Assembly (NCBI GenBank): GCA_036768485.1
Contig: JAVLUZ010000143.1
Location: 2,537,633-2,601,632 of the forward strand
Length of the DNA stretch: 64,000 nucleotides
DNA from: Mermis nigrescens
Taxonomy: Eukaryota > Nematoda > Enoplea > Mermithida > Mermithidae
Reading direction: 5' to 3'
Each line of letters starts with the position of its first letter. Position 1 is the first letter of the stretch. The position numbers and the translations under genes are program-made. Positions 32,801 through 39,578 of the stretch are shown here, piece after piece. The notes under the pieces are model-generated. The model did not search any database. It had not been told where the DNA came from and saw only the letters and a list, made by a program, of their open reading frames with translations.

Positions 32801-34600
32801 CTCTGGCGCTTTATGGGTAAACAAGACAAGAAATAGAATTTTGATACTATTTCTGCTTTTGCTCTCAAAAAATGACGCAGAAAATGTTTCATAAGCTTAA
32901 AATCACCTGACAGTTCCTGTCTGGCTAACCTCATAGGAGGTTAATAAATACCCCTCAATTTCCACCCCTATGTGCATGTATGATTCCAACCCTTTTTAAG
33001 TGATGTGTGAATGAAACTAAGCGCAAAATTTAATACTGAATGAGAATAGTGGATCAAAGAATTTGTACTATGCTTGCGGATTCTGTCCGTGATGAATTCC
33101 GTATTTAATTATCCTAAATGATTTTAATTGCGCTACTATTACTACTACATATTTAATCATATTCTTCATTTTTGGTGAAAAATGTGACACTATGAGTACG
33201 CAATATTAAAGTCGTATATAAAATCATTGACGATACCTTAGCATAACATTCAAAGAATTTTTTGTTAAAATTGACAATAAGAATGATTGAAGAAACAAGC
33301 CTGCTGAGAAATTTCGGCGACATTGTAGATTTTTAGTCATAAATGTACGACAACAACATTGCAGTCAAATAGTTCTATACACTTGTCTTTCACTTCGAGC
33401 GAATTTGTCAAAAAATTATCATCATAATTCTCAAACGATCCAATAAAATATCCATTCTTCATCTTACGACGTTCAGTAATTAGCGTGTTAAAATAATTAA
33501 TAAAGACATTCAAGACAAGAAGGACAAAGAAAACTTCAGGCTTAATATTCACGTGAGCTGCAAGTTATTCAAACACAGTGTCTTATGTGCATCACAGTGC
33601 AGTGCTCTTATCTTATCGAAGAAACTTAGCTCAAGACAAAAGACGTTAGACTATCAATACAATGATTAACCAGCGTTTATCCAATATAATTACACCGAAT
33701 CACGATTTTTTAGCACCACGCTAATGAAACCCCGTCCTAATGAAAATTTTAGTTGATAGCACGACGTGCTAACGGATACGAAGACGTTTTTTTGGCAAAA
33801 TTGTAGTAATTTTAACGCTTTTCAACTTATTTTTTGTTAAAAATCCCAAAAAATTATCGGCGCTTCGCGCCGAGTGTCATGCTTACTGTTTATTTAGCCC
33901 CAAGCGCGCAATTTAAACACTTCATCATCAATCTACGTAATAATTACTTTGAGACAACTTTGCACTATTTTATGTTGTTTGAAGACAAAGTTTGCTCCTT
34001 TGTATCCATCTATCATTCAATTCATAAACGCAGTGACGTCTGTTTTTATATCAAATTAGTATATAGAAACCGCATTATCATTTTTTATGTTGTGATAGGT
34101 ACAATGGCGTCAATTTCTAAGTTTGTTGAGCATTAGGAATCCAACAATTGTGATTTAGCACAAATTTCTTGATTTAATTAAAGAAAAAACATTGATCAAG
34201 AAAAAAACATTGATCTGCAGAATATCATGGCATTCTTAAACAGCTAAATTAAAAAAGAAAAGGACATGCATTACTAAAACTATACGTAGGTATTATACAG
34301 GTAAAAAATTTGTGTGCTAATCTAATCTATTCCGTGCTAATGGATTAAATTTTCGTTAGCACTGGAGCTAATGAGATCGTGCTAAGAAACGCTGCACCGA
34401 ATGAATATTTTAAAACACAAAATCCTCAAATACCGTTGACAATTAATTAAAAATGAAAGTCATAAAGCAAATTATAAATTCTTGCTTGCACTTACATAAT
34501 TGTCAAAACCGAGCTGTCGGAAAAGCGCTTCATTTTCTTGTGGCGTTAAGAGGCTAGATCCTTTGTTAATTGGTCGCTTTCTCTGACTTTTACTAGCCAT
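15994..34600 (-). CDS. Wiskott-Aldrich syndrome protein (WASP/N-WASP), 10 exons
   Basis: Actin nucleation-promoting factor: it binds active Cdc42/Rac and PIP2, recruits actin through WH2 motifs and activates Arp2/3 in the cytosol and at membranes. Coding exons: 34600-34492, 31776-31643, 30851-30753, 28741-28624, 28136-27953, 27321-27071, 24869-24651, 21056-20839, 17886-17781, 16046-15994. Phases match at every junction and give 496 residues (human WASP has 502). Domain order is complete: WH1 (about 17-130), basic KKRK, CRIB/GBD (about 204-280), proline-rich region (300-390), two WH2 motifs (400-415, 430-444), connector helix (459-474) and an acidic tail with Trp494. The introns hold at least eight hAT-like MITEs. 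The only uncertain junction is exon 1-2. No disabling change was seen, so it is probably functional. Confidence 0.93.
16137..17240. mobile_element. hAT element, GCGGATCC family
   Basis: Begins CACTGGCGGATCC and ends GGATCCGCGCCTG, flanked by an exact TSD ACATCGAC (16129-16136, 17241-17248). It lies in WASP intron 9. The 'GCGGATCCAGG' terminus is a widespread hAT type. About 1.1 kb, no transposase. Related shorter elements with diverged ends are at 18851-19481, 25911-26288, 47437-47690 and 58975-59310. Confidence 0.85.
17255..17475. mobile_element. MITE-like repeat
   Basis: Shares its pattern with 25289-25480: 'ccccaaagt', 'aaaacttgcgttt', '(t)tttgccattttt' and 'ggtcattcccc'. Boundaries and TSD unclear. 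Confidence 0.4.
17781..17886 (-). CDS. WASP exon 9: connector (C) region
   Basis: From acceptor tttgtttacag to donor GAAG|gtatat. Encodes GGIAGALARALQERR, which matches the amphipathic C helix of WASP (GIVGALMEVMQKR type) that binds actin/Arp2/3 and, in the resting state, the GBD. Confidence 0.92.
18051..18368. mobile_element. Two tandem copies of hAT MITE family 2
   Basis: Two adjoining 140-170-bp elements (18051-18192 and 18201-18368). Each starts near CATGGGCA(A/G)C and ends near ACGTGTG, separated by GAATGGGAC. Family 2 shares its terminal bases with family 1 but has a different interior ('tctacagtaatctgcggggg'). Other copies are at 39107-39271 and 41007-41171. Confidence 0.6.
18851..19481. 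mobile_element. hAT element in WASP intron 8
   Basis: Flanked by ACAAATAC (18843-18850) and ACAAACAC (19482-19489), 7 of 8 matching. One end is CAATGGCAGATC, the other GAATTTAAGGGGG inverted. Contains two GCGC-GAA-GCGC hairpins (about 19090, 19336). No coding capacity. Confidence 0.65.
20039..20148. mobile_element. hAT MITE family 1, deleted copy
   Basis: Has both family 1 ends (CACACCTGGGCG and the inverse of CATATGTACGTGGGC) but only 110 bp. Near-exact TSD GTCGCTAT/GTCGCTAC at 20031-20038 and 20149-20156. Confidence 0.7.
20230..20628. mobile_element. GTGCAC-family MITE
   Basis: The right end, CTTGTGCACCTATG, and the interior match the element at 1081-1509 in inverted orientation. The left boundary is approximate and no TSD was found. 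Confidence 0.5.
20757..20826. repeat. (AAT)n microsatellite
   Basis: About 22 near-perfect AAT units. It lies immediately after the donor of WASP exon 8 (coding strand), inside intron 8. Confidence 0.9.
20839..21056 (-). CDS. WASP exon 8: end of proline-rich region and two WH2 motifs
   Basis: From acceptor tttctttcaag to donor ACCG|gtaata. Encodes PTPPPMPPPT, then GDFLSQIAKGVALKSV and GAMLKDIKEGITLRP. Both are actin-monomer-binding WH2 motifs with the LKSV/LRPV (LKKT-like) core. Two WH2 motifs is the N-WASP arrangement; mammalian WASP has one. Confidence 0.93.
21363..21811. mobile_element. GTGCAC-family MITE
   Basis: Left end CATACATACACATG, right end TTGTGCATCTACG, with the family interior ('gcagtcaaaatgggcta', 'gactagcaaaaaa'). 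In WASP intron 7. TSD not found. Confidence 0.5.
22256..23283. mobile_element. hAT element with GGTGCCGG subterminal repeats
   Basis: Ends TAGAGGTGCACCGG and, inverted, TAGGGGTGGGATTAGCACCG. TSD-like GTACATAA/GTATATGA (6 of 8) at 22248-22255 and 23284-23291. GGCACC/GGTGCC repeats crowd the right end (23220-23270). TAGAGGTGCACCG is a common hAT terminus. Non-coding, in WASP intron 7. Confidence 0.65.
24300..24638. mobile_element. MITE-like repeat next to WASP exon 7
   Basis: Ends GCTGTGCATG, the inverse of the CATGCACAGC start shared with 30927-31310 and 58000-58262. Only 12 bp separate it from the exon 7 donor. Contains a GGCGC-TTC-GCGCC hairpin (about 24413). Left boundary uncertain. Confidence 0.45.
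24651..24869 (-). CDS. WASP exon 7: proline-rich region
   Basis: From acceptor tatgagcacag to donor AGCTG|gtaatg, phase 1 at both ends. Encodes PRLPPGPARQ, GPLPPPPEPP and PPAPPPPPPLF: SH3- and profilin-binding polyproline segments. It is more GC-rich than the neighbouring introns. Confidence 0.9.
24963..25480. mobile_element. Two adjoining MITE-like repeats
   Basis: 24963-25287 has ends CATGCACATATGG and, inverted, CATATATGCACATGG, and a GTGCAC-family-like interior. 25289-25480 resembles 17255-17475. In WASP intron 6; no clear TSD. Confidence 0.45.
25911..26288. mobile_element. hAT MITE, CAGGSCCGTAT ends
   Basis: Ends CAGGGCCGTATTAGG and, inverted, CAGGCCCGTATCCAGG. Flanks ATGCAAGC (25903-25910) and ATGCTAAC (26289-26296) match at 6 of 8. 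Contains a GGCGC-TTC-GCGC hairpin (26038). In WASP intron 6. Confidence 0.7.
26297..26746. mobile_element. hAT-like MITE (family 8) at the same site
   Basis: Starts CATACATGCACACGACC and ends GTGTGTATGTGTG, flanked by ATGCTAAC (26289-26296) and ATACTAAC (26747-26754). Its left TSD is also the right TSD of the preceding element. A related copy sits at 56516-56912 upstream of COX18. Confidence 0.65.
27071..27321 (-). CDS. WASP exon 6: CRIB/GTPase-binding domain
   Basis: From acceptor acaattaag to donor TCAA|gtacat. Reads HRVHVGWTEEGGF, then LDVGLNALLDLMGLP and AYEIVHKHGGVDALKNEVKQ. These match the WASP GBD (HVGWDP.TGF ... L..LF...G ... IYDFI...GG.EAV..E). This domain binds Cdc42-GTP and otherwise masks the C-terminal VCA region. 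Confidence 0.95.
27386..27700. mobile_element. GTGCAC-family MITE, partial
   Basis: One end CATAGATGCACATATAGG; the interior matches the family ('gccgacagaacgttttttgc', 'gcagtcatattggactaaaaatg'). The far end was not located. In WASP intron 5. Confidence 0.45.
27953..28136 (-). CDS. WASP exon 5: basic region and CRIB start
   Basis: From acceptor tttttgtcgcag to donor TTCGA|gtaaat. A Ser/Pro-rich linker leads to KSKKRKTKFTKNDIGLPTNF. The KKRK cluster is the PIP2-binding basic patch, and 'L/FTK.DIG.P.NF' is the start of the CRIB motif. Phases 1 (in) and 2 (out) fit the neighbouring exons. Confidence 0.94.
28624..28741 (-). CDS. WASP exon 4: end of WH1 domain
   Basis: From acceptor aatgatttcag to donor GAAG|gtaatt. 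Reads NFVYGLNFSSKDEATYF followed by an Arg/Glu/Gln-rich helix; this matches the WH1 C-terminal strand and helix (VALNF..EEEA..F). Confidence 0.93.
29383..29823. mobile_element. GTGCAC-family hAT-like MITE
   Basis: Ends CATAGTTTCCCAAGG and, inverted, CACACATTCCCAAAGG. Flanks AGGTGGAA (29375-29382) and AGCTGGAA (29824-29831) match at 7 of 8. Contains a GGCGC-GAA-GCGCC hairpin (29679). In WASP intron 3. Confidence 0.65.
30317..30564. mobile_element. hAT MITE family 1
   Basis: Ends CACACATGAGCGTGG and, inverted, CATAGGTGGGCGC. Flanks GTTACGGT/GTCACCGT match at 6 of 8 (30309-30316, 30565-30572). In WASP intron 3. Confidence 0.7.
30753..30851 (-). CDS. WASP exon 3: middle of WH1
   Basis: From acceptor atggattttag to donor GAGAT|gtaagt. 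Reads KGCMTWEQAFYDGFM, then MTFEGD. This corresponds to the WH1 'LLWEQELY..F ... HTFAGD' segment, whose Trp lines the WIP-binding face. Confidence 0.94.
30927..31310. mobile_element. MITE-like repeat, CATGCACAGC end
   Basis: Starts CATGCACAGCATGGGAATT and shares its interior ('gtcaaaaacatcgtttttaagcg', 'gcgaattctggagg') with 58000-58262. In WASP intron 2. TSD not assigned. Confidence 0.5.
31643..31776 (-). CDS. WASP exon 2: WH1 core
   Basis: From acceptor tatactttag to donor ATTGTG|gtgagc. Reads ATGVVQLLAAEPPNVKEW, then GVICFVKDYCGKGYFLRLYD: the WH1/EVH1 'AVVQLY ... CFVKDNP.RSYFIRLYD' core. It enters in phase 1 and leaves in phase 0. Confidence 0.94.
31885..32240. mobile_element. CTTTGTACATG-type MITE
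   Basis: Starts with a TGTACAAAGACTTTTTAGG-like block and ends CTTTGTACATGTATA. Interior shared with 5378-6260. In WASP intron 1. Confidence 0.5.
32351..32430. repeat. 20-bp tandem repeat, 4 units
   Basis: Four contiguous 20-bp units related to CCTCAAAGTGTCCGGTTTTA, with units alternating between CAAAGTGTCC and TAATGTGTTC types. Confidence 0.85.
32539..32982. mobile_element. GTGCAC-family hAT-like MITE
   Basis: Left end CATAAATGCACAAGG, right end TGTGCATGTATG. Flanks CATCCAAC (32531-32538) and ATTCCAAC (32983-32990). In WASP intron 1. Confidence 0.6.
33701..34396. mobile_element. hAT MITE, TTAGCAC ends
   Basis: Exact TSD CACCGAAT (33693-33700, 34397-34404). Ends CACGATTTTTTAGCAC and, inverted, CAGCGTTTCTTAGCAC; both arms repeat TTAGCAC and CTAATG motifs. 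The core (about 33790-34060), including a GGCGC-TTC-GCGCC hairpin, matches 59820-60130 inside a MITE with different ends. In WASP intron 1. Confidence 0.75.
34492..34600 (-). CDS. WASP exon 1: N-terminus
   Basis: The ATG at 34600 opens MASKSQRKRPINKGSSLL, then TPQENEALFRQLG, which matches the WASP N-terminus '(SLLLT)PQENE.LF..LG'. Two donors are possible. GTAAGT after the Tyr codon (exon end 34496) is stronger but out of phase with exon 2. GTGCAA four bases on (exon end 34492) is weaker but in phase and yields the conserved Val-Thr. Confidence 0.85.
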
Positions 34601-35489
34601 TTTTATGGGCCAATATTCTGAATGAAATACAGACAGTCCAAATAGAGCACACGAAATGCAATGCAACCGTTGACTTGCAAAAAAGGAAGCTTCTGTAGAA
34701 GCACAGGGCTAAATCGATAAGCTCGGGACTGTCAGTGAACCAAATTTAGTGTAATACTAAGATCAGTACTGCATTTTGTGAGCTAAAACTGCGTTTTCAG
34801 ATCTTGACTAGCGCACTTTAGCCAACATCTGATGTCTCTGACGGTAAAAAACACTAGAATTCATCAATATGGCACGAAACGCCAGAAAATTTTGACACGT
34901 TTACCATTTATAAGTCGAATTCGCCGACTTTTTTACAGATAATATTTACGAAACTGAATTAGCACGAAGCGCTATAAAATTTAGTATTTTTACCGCCTGA
35001 AGCCCAGTGCTGAAATCCTTGAAGACACCAGGAAACAAAATTGCAATACCGGCACAACGCAATTTTCGCGTCGAATCGAGTAGGTTTCATAGACAAAGAG
35101 AACATTAAAGTGCTAAACCGATGTAAAGCAGCCACTGTGCCTATATTTTGTCCTGCTTACTAAGTAATAACAAGGTAACCGGCACGACGTGCTGAGATAT
35201 TTTGACATTTTCTGCATTTTAGTCTAAATTTCGGAAAGTACCTCAACTTGCCTAAACTAAAGGCATGAAGAACCATAGATGCATACCGTCAGCAGGGTAA
35301 CCTCGGGGGGGGTTAAATCGGCAATGTGGTCGTCAGGGAGGGGTGAAATCTAGAATTTTTTCTACAATAAATAGCATTTACGAGATATATTATGTCAAAA
35401 TTGCTTTAATAAACTAGGTATTCTGGATATAAATTTGAATCTGAATCCCTTGACAACAGTACCTAACTCTTCAACCATTCAGCGGTAGA
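34601..35489. other. WASP upstream region, no other gene recognised
   Basis: Presumably includes the WASP promoter and 5' UTR, but no TATA box or initiator can be assigned with confidence. Degenerate GCACGAAGCGC hairpin-type repeats occur at 34870, 34963 and 35180. Confidence 0.35.
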
Positions 35490-36085
35490 AGAAGAAAGAA
35501 AATTTTATTACTAATACCAAGTGTTAAAATACAAAATGACAGATATACAATAAATGCAATTACGAATTAGTAAAGGGACATGCGAGTCAATGGAATGACA
35601 AGTTTTACGCGCGCCCCACAAGATATCTAGATAAATCAAAGTTTGCTAATCTAGATTTAAATATGTTTAGGTTAGGGGAAGAAACAATGAAGTCAGGAAG
35701 ATCGTTCCAAACTGCGATGTATTTGTAAAAGAAATCAAACTTTTCTAAATTAGAATGTACAATAGGTATAACTAATTTAAATCTATTAATGCTACGGGTA
35801 ATATTATGATTAAATACAAAAAAATCATCAGCTTCCAAACATGATTTATGACAAATAATTTGATACATCATACACAGACAAATCTGCAAGCGTCTTAATT
35901 CAAGTCTGCACAATTTAAGTTGTGTTAAACGATCCTCGTAAGAAAGAATATTATTATAACCAAAAATATATTTAGTGAATCTACGTTGAACAGCTTCCAG
36001 TCGATCTATATCCCTAAGATAAGAGGGGTTCCATACACTGCAACAGTACTCTAATAAAGAAATAATACCTCTAGTAATACCTCTT
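35490..36085 (-). pseudogene. 5'-truncated CR1-like LINE, end of ORF2
   Basis: The minus frame from about 36060 to 35605 encodes the RT C-terminal region: LLEYCCSVWNPSYLRDID, then AVQRRFTKYIFGY, LCRLELRRLQ, and the terminal SPNLNIFKSRLANFDLSRYL. The same subfamily occurs at 3668-4035. The tail on the minus strand is AATAAAATTTTCTTTCTTC. Confidence 0.85.
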
Positions 36086-36499
36086 TCTCATCTCTACCGA
36101 TATGTGCATGTATATACATATGTGGAGAACAGAAAGTTACGATTCTTAAGCAAACACTGAAAAATTAATATTATTTTGCAACATAAGCACTGAAATCTTG
36201 AATTTTAAAGTTAAAATTTTTATAAAATCATCCGAATCTTGGACCTAAAAGTAGCTGATAAGTAGATAAAATAGACTGGCGCGAAGCGCGGAAATTTTCT
36301 GATATATTCATGCCAGAATGACTGTAGGCTAAAGTTTCTAATATGGATCGCTCACCGATTCTCCTAAAAATACATTAAAGTTTCTACATTGAAGTTCCGA
36401 CGTTGAAAAAGCGTAAAAACACTGTTTTTGGGAAAATTGAGAAAAAACCATATGAGAAAAAAATTCCAAATAAGGGCTAAATAATTCTTTTTTCTCAAT

Positions 36500-36915
36500 C
36501 AGTGGTTAAGCATAGGCGCAAAAGAACCTCGACCGCTAAAAATGCTTCCAAAGGACTCAAAAAACCCTCGAAATCGGGGAAAACCTTCCAACTCGGCAAA
36601 GCAACCCTGGTGGTAGGCAGTGTTGCCGGGTCAAAATTTTGAAAACTGCCACAATTCTCGATAAAAACTGCCATCCGTTGCACAAAGTATATGGAAGCAG
36701 CTTAAAAAAACCGCCACGGGCCCCTCAAAAACCTGCCACCTTTGGTTAAGCGTAGGAGTGAAAAACTTCCAAAGAATCAAGAAACTGAAATGTTTTTGGT
36801 GCTCAGAAAAACTACCACTCAGTGGTTAAACATAGGGACCCAAACTACCATACCAAATGCCCTCAAAAACTACCAAATGGTAGTAAAACAACCAACCTGG
36901 CATAGCAACCCAATC
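36500..36915. repeat. Degenerate CTGCCACC / GTGGTTAAGCATAGG repeats
   Basis: Imperfect repeats of '(ca)gtggttaa(g/a)c(a/g)tagg' at 36500, 36741 and 36817 with 'aactgcca(c/t)' or 'aactacca' blocks between. No coding signal is convincing, although short frames exist on both strands. Confidence 0.4.
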
Positions 36916-37002
36916 CTAAAACACAGTAATGAGAGCGTGAAATCTTGTTTGCGTCAATTTAATAACTTTTTTGTTAATTTTAGTATTAAATAAAGCTACA
37001 TA

Positions 37003-37120
37003 ATAGAAATGTAAAATTCCGATTGTATCATCCGTCCTTACTGTAGTCTGCTTCATACTAATAGAAATGTAAAATTCCGATTGTATCATCCGTCTTTACT
37101 ATAGTCTGCTTCATACTATG
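37003..37120. repeat. 59-bp tandem duplication
   Basis: Two nearly identical copies beginning TAATAGAAATGTAAAATTCC and ending GCTTCATACTA. Confidence 0.8.
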
Positions 37121-37913
37121 TTGAAAGGATATCTCTCGTCAATAAAAAGAAAGCTTACGATTATTAGGGAACGTTTCATGACAATTAGAGAGAACGATCG
37201 GTTATCACAGCAGAAGCATATACCTCAGTCTATTTCAGGGAACCGTGTACCTGCAAGAGAGCATTTTCAGCGGTAAAAAGGTGTAGCTATAAAAGTAATT
37301 AGTCTGTTTTTAAGCCAGTGCATTAATTTGTGCGAAAGAAAAGTAGGTACCTACCTAATTTCCTTTTTACTTTAGCACTCTTTCCCTTGCTCAATAGAGT
37401 AGGGCTCGAATTTTTTTATAAGTCGCCGGTCGCGCGATTGGGAAATCAGGTAAGAGTATGATTAAAGTATAATACAGATTCTGAAAGCCCATTCCATTCT
37501 CTACGTGATGGTATAAATTACTTTTGAATTTAGTATGATAATTAAATGCATCCAAAACTACACTGGATTTTCTACAGTTTTTCAGACGTACACAAATGAA
37601 TACTCATCAAATCGAAAAGAACAATATGCTATTTTGTAGCTTGTAGAACCTGCTTTCTGAGTATATAATTTATTTTAAAATTGTTTCAAAATTGATTTTA
37701 TTACAATAATTTATAAGTTGGTGGCGCCAAAACGGCGGCGCCAAAACGTCGTAGATCCCTGAAACTCAATGTATCAAATGATGTACTGAATATCATAATT
37801 TCTGCTCCAATTTAAACATATATTTTTCAACAAATACGTCAATTCAGAAATTGTATCCGTGCGCAAGGATCTGAGAAACGGACTGTGATTTTCATCGCAA
37901 GAATACCAAAACA
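37121..37913. other. Intergenic between COX18 and WASP
   Basis: No gene, RNA or clear element recognised. A short palindromic GGCGCC pair lies at 37722-37743. Confidence 0.4.
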
Positions 37914-37921
37914 GTCCCATA

Positions 37922-38451
37922 CATACGTGGGCAGCAAGAAAATTCTGGGGGGGTGCAAGATTTTTTTGAAGGTCGAAAAATGGCCTTAAAAATGGTGGTA
38001 TGCATACGTGGGCAGCAAGAAATTTCTGGGGGGGGTGCAAGATTTTTTTGAAGGTCAAAAAATGGCCTTAAAAACGATAATATGGTGATAAAAACACCAT
38101 TTTTCGACGTTTCTCATCAAGCACTATCCATTGGCATCAAAAAATTGCGAAAAAAGCGAAAAAAATTTTCAAAAATTGAATTCTGGGGGGTATTTTGATT
38201 TCTGGGGGGTATTTTGGTTTCTGGGGGTGCATACCCCCCAAAACCCCCACGCCCAGGTGTGGTGGTATGGCGATAAAAACACCATTTTTCGACGTTTCTC
38301 ATCAAGCACTATCCATTGGCATCAAAAAATTGCGAAAAAAACGAAAAAAATTTTCAAAAATTGAATTCTGGGGGGTATTTTGATTTCTGGGGGAGTATTT
38401 TGGTTTCTGGGGGGTGCATACCCCCCAAACCCCCTTCCACGCCCAGGTGTG
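37922..38451. mobile_element. hAT MITE family 1, outer copy of a nested pair
   Basis: Begins CATACGTGGGCAGC and ends CGCCCAGGTGTG, flanked by an exact TSD GTCCCATA (37914-37921, 38452-38459). Removing 38003-38269 leaves a normal-length family 1 element, showing that the inner copy was inserted into it. Confidence 0.9.
38003..38261. mobile_element. hAT MITE family 1, inner copy
   Basis: A complete family 1 element inside another, with its own exact TSD GTGGTATG (37995-38002, 38262-38269). Same orientation as the host copy. Confidence 0.9.
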
Positions 38452-38459
38452 GTCCCATA

Positions 38460-39098
38460 AAATGCTCGCTTCTACCATTTTCAGCTATTCTGTGAATATT
38501 TGACCTTTTCGAGAAGATCCCCCGCCGTTTTTCCGTGTAGCTGATAATTTTTTTTGCAATTTCAATAAATACGGTGGTTGAAACGATTATTTATTTATCT
38601 TAAATTTTGAATACATGTAAGTTTTTACTTAACGCCAATAAATCCTTCGTGGTATTTAGAGTTAAGGACTACAAAACTGATTTTTAAGCAGCCTATGCAC
38701 GGTGAAACAACTTTGTATAGTAAAAATTCAAGCCTATCGACTTATGCACAAAATTATAATTCGTGCTCCAGATCAAAGCGCTTTTGTAATCTATCAACAA
38801 AAATTTCGAAATTTCTAACGTTCAATGCTGTAAAAATTTTAATTTGAATTTTTAGCTAAATTTTAAACTATTGTAAAATAAATTCTTTAACAGTGTGAAT
38901 CCAGTTACATCTAATTAAAACTTATGCAATGTAATGCATGATATATATAAAATGGAGATTTTAAAAACTATGTCCGACAATAAACCGACAGATTGCGATC
39001 ATAGCATTGATTTGATATATAATTATCGTAATCCATCGACTTAATCGTACAATTCAGCCGCAAGAATAGCGAAAAACATAGTCGTTAGTTTTCCAAGG
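38460..39098. other. No gene recognised
   Basis: AT-rich stretch between two MITEs, downstream of COX18. No features supported. Confidence 0.4.
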
Positions 39099-39106
39099 AT
39101 TGGAAC

Positions 39107-39271
39107 CATAAATGGGCAACAAGAAAATTCTGGGGGAAGGTGAAATCACCAAAAATTTCAAAAAATCGCCAAAAATGTTATTAAAAATAGAATTGTGGAG
39201 GTCTACAGTAATCTGCGGGGGGTTCAAATTCTGCGAGGTGTTTACCCCCAGACCTCCCACGCCCACGTGTG
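39107..39271. mobile_element. hAT MITE family 2
   Basis: Starts CATAAATGGGCAAC and ends CGCCCACGTGTG. Flanks ATTGGAAC (39099-39106) and ATTGAAAC (39272-39279) match at 7 of 8. Confidence 0.7.
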
Positions 39272-39330
39272 ATTGAAACCCATAGGACTCAGTAACTGTT
39301 AAAACAAAAAACAAAAAGTCTATCTATACA

Positions 39331-39336
39331 TTTAAT
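39331..39336 (-). terminator. Candidate COX18 poly(A) signal
   Basis: TTTAAT on the plus strand is ATTAAA on the minus strand, about 72 nt after the COX18 stop. It is the commonest variant of AATAAA. No cleavage evidence. Confidence 0.35.
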
Positions 39337-39407
39337 AGATCTTATATATAAAAAACAATTGTTGGGTACATGAAATGGCGTAATAAAATATGACGCTGAC
39401 TGGCACA

Positions 39408-39578
39408 TTATGTCTTTCGCTTCATGAAAAGAATTGCACGTAAAAGGCGCTCCGCGGGTCTATCCGTGTCATTCGGCGAAGACATAATGCCCAAGCGGCG
39501 CTTTACGGCGGGATATTCCAGCCAAAAATGAAGGATGAAGGAAACAGAATACCAGCTTATCCAATTCAAAATGACGCT
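39408..39578 (-). CDS. COX18 exon 7: last TM segment and C-terminus
   Basis: From acceptor tctttattcag. Reads SVILNWISWYSVSFILHFWL, then EYPAVKRRLGI, like 'SSIVLYWL.SS....QN..LRSPGFR...I' of COX18; TAA stop at 39408-39410. A second upstream acceptor (agtacc side) would lengthen it but is out of step with the family. Confidence 0.88.
   Translation of the reverse strand, partial: SVILNWISWYSVSFILHFWLEYPAVKRRLGIMSSPNDTDRPAERLLRAILFMKRKT

Noticed and set aside
33337..33552. 71-codon minus-strand frame with a hydrophobic N-terminus in WASP intron 1
   Set aside because: No splice or homology support; probably chance in AT-rich DNA.
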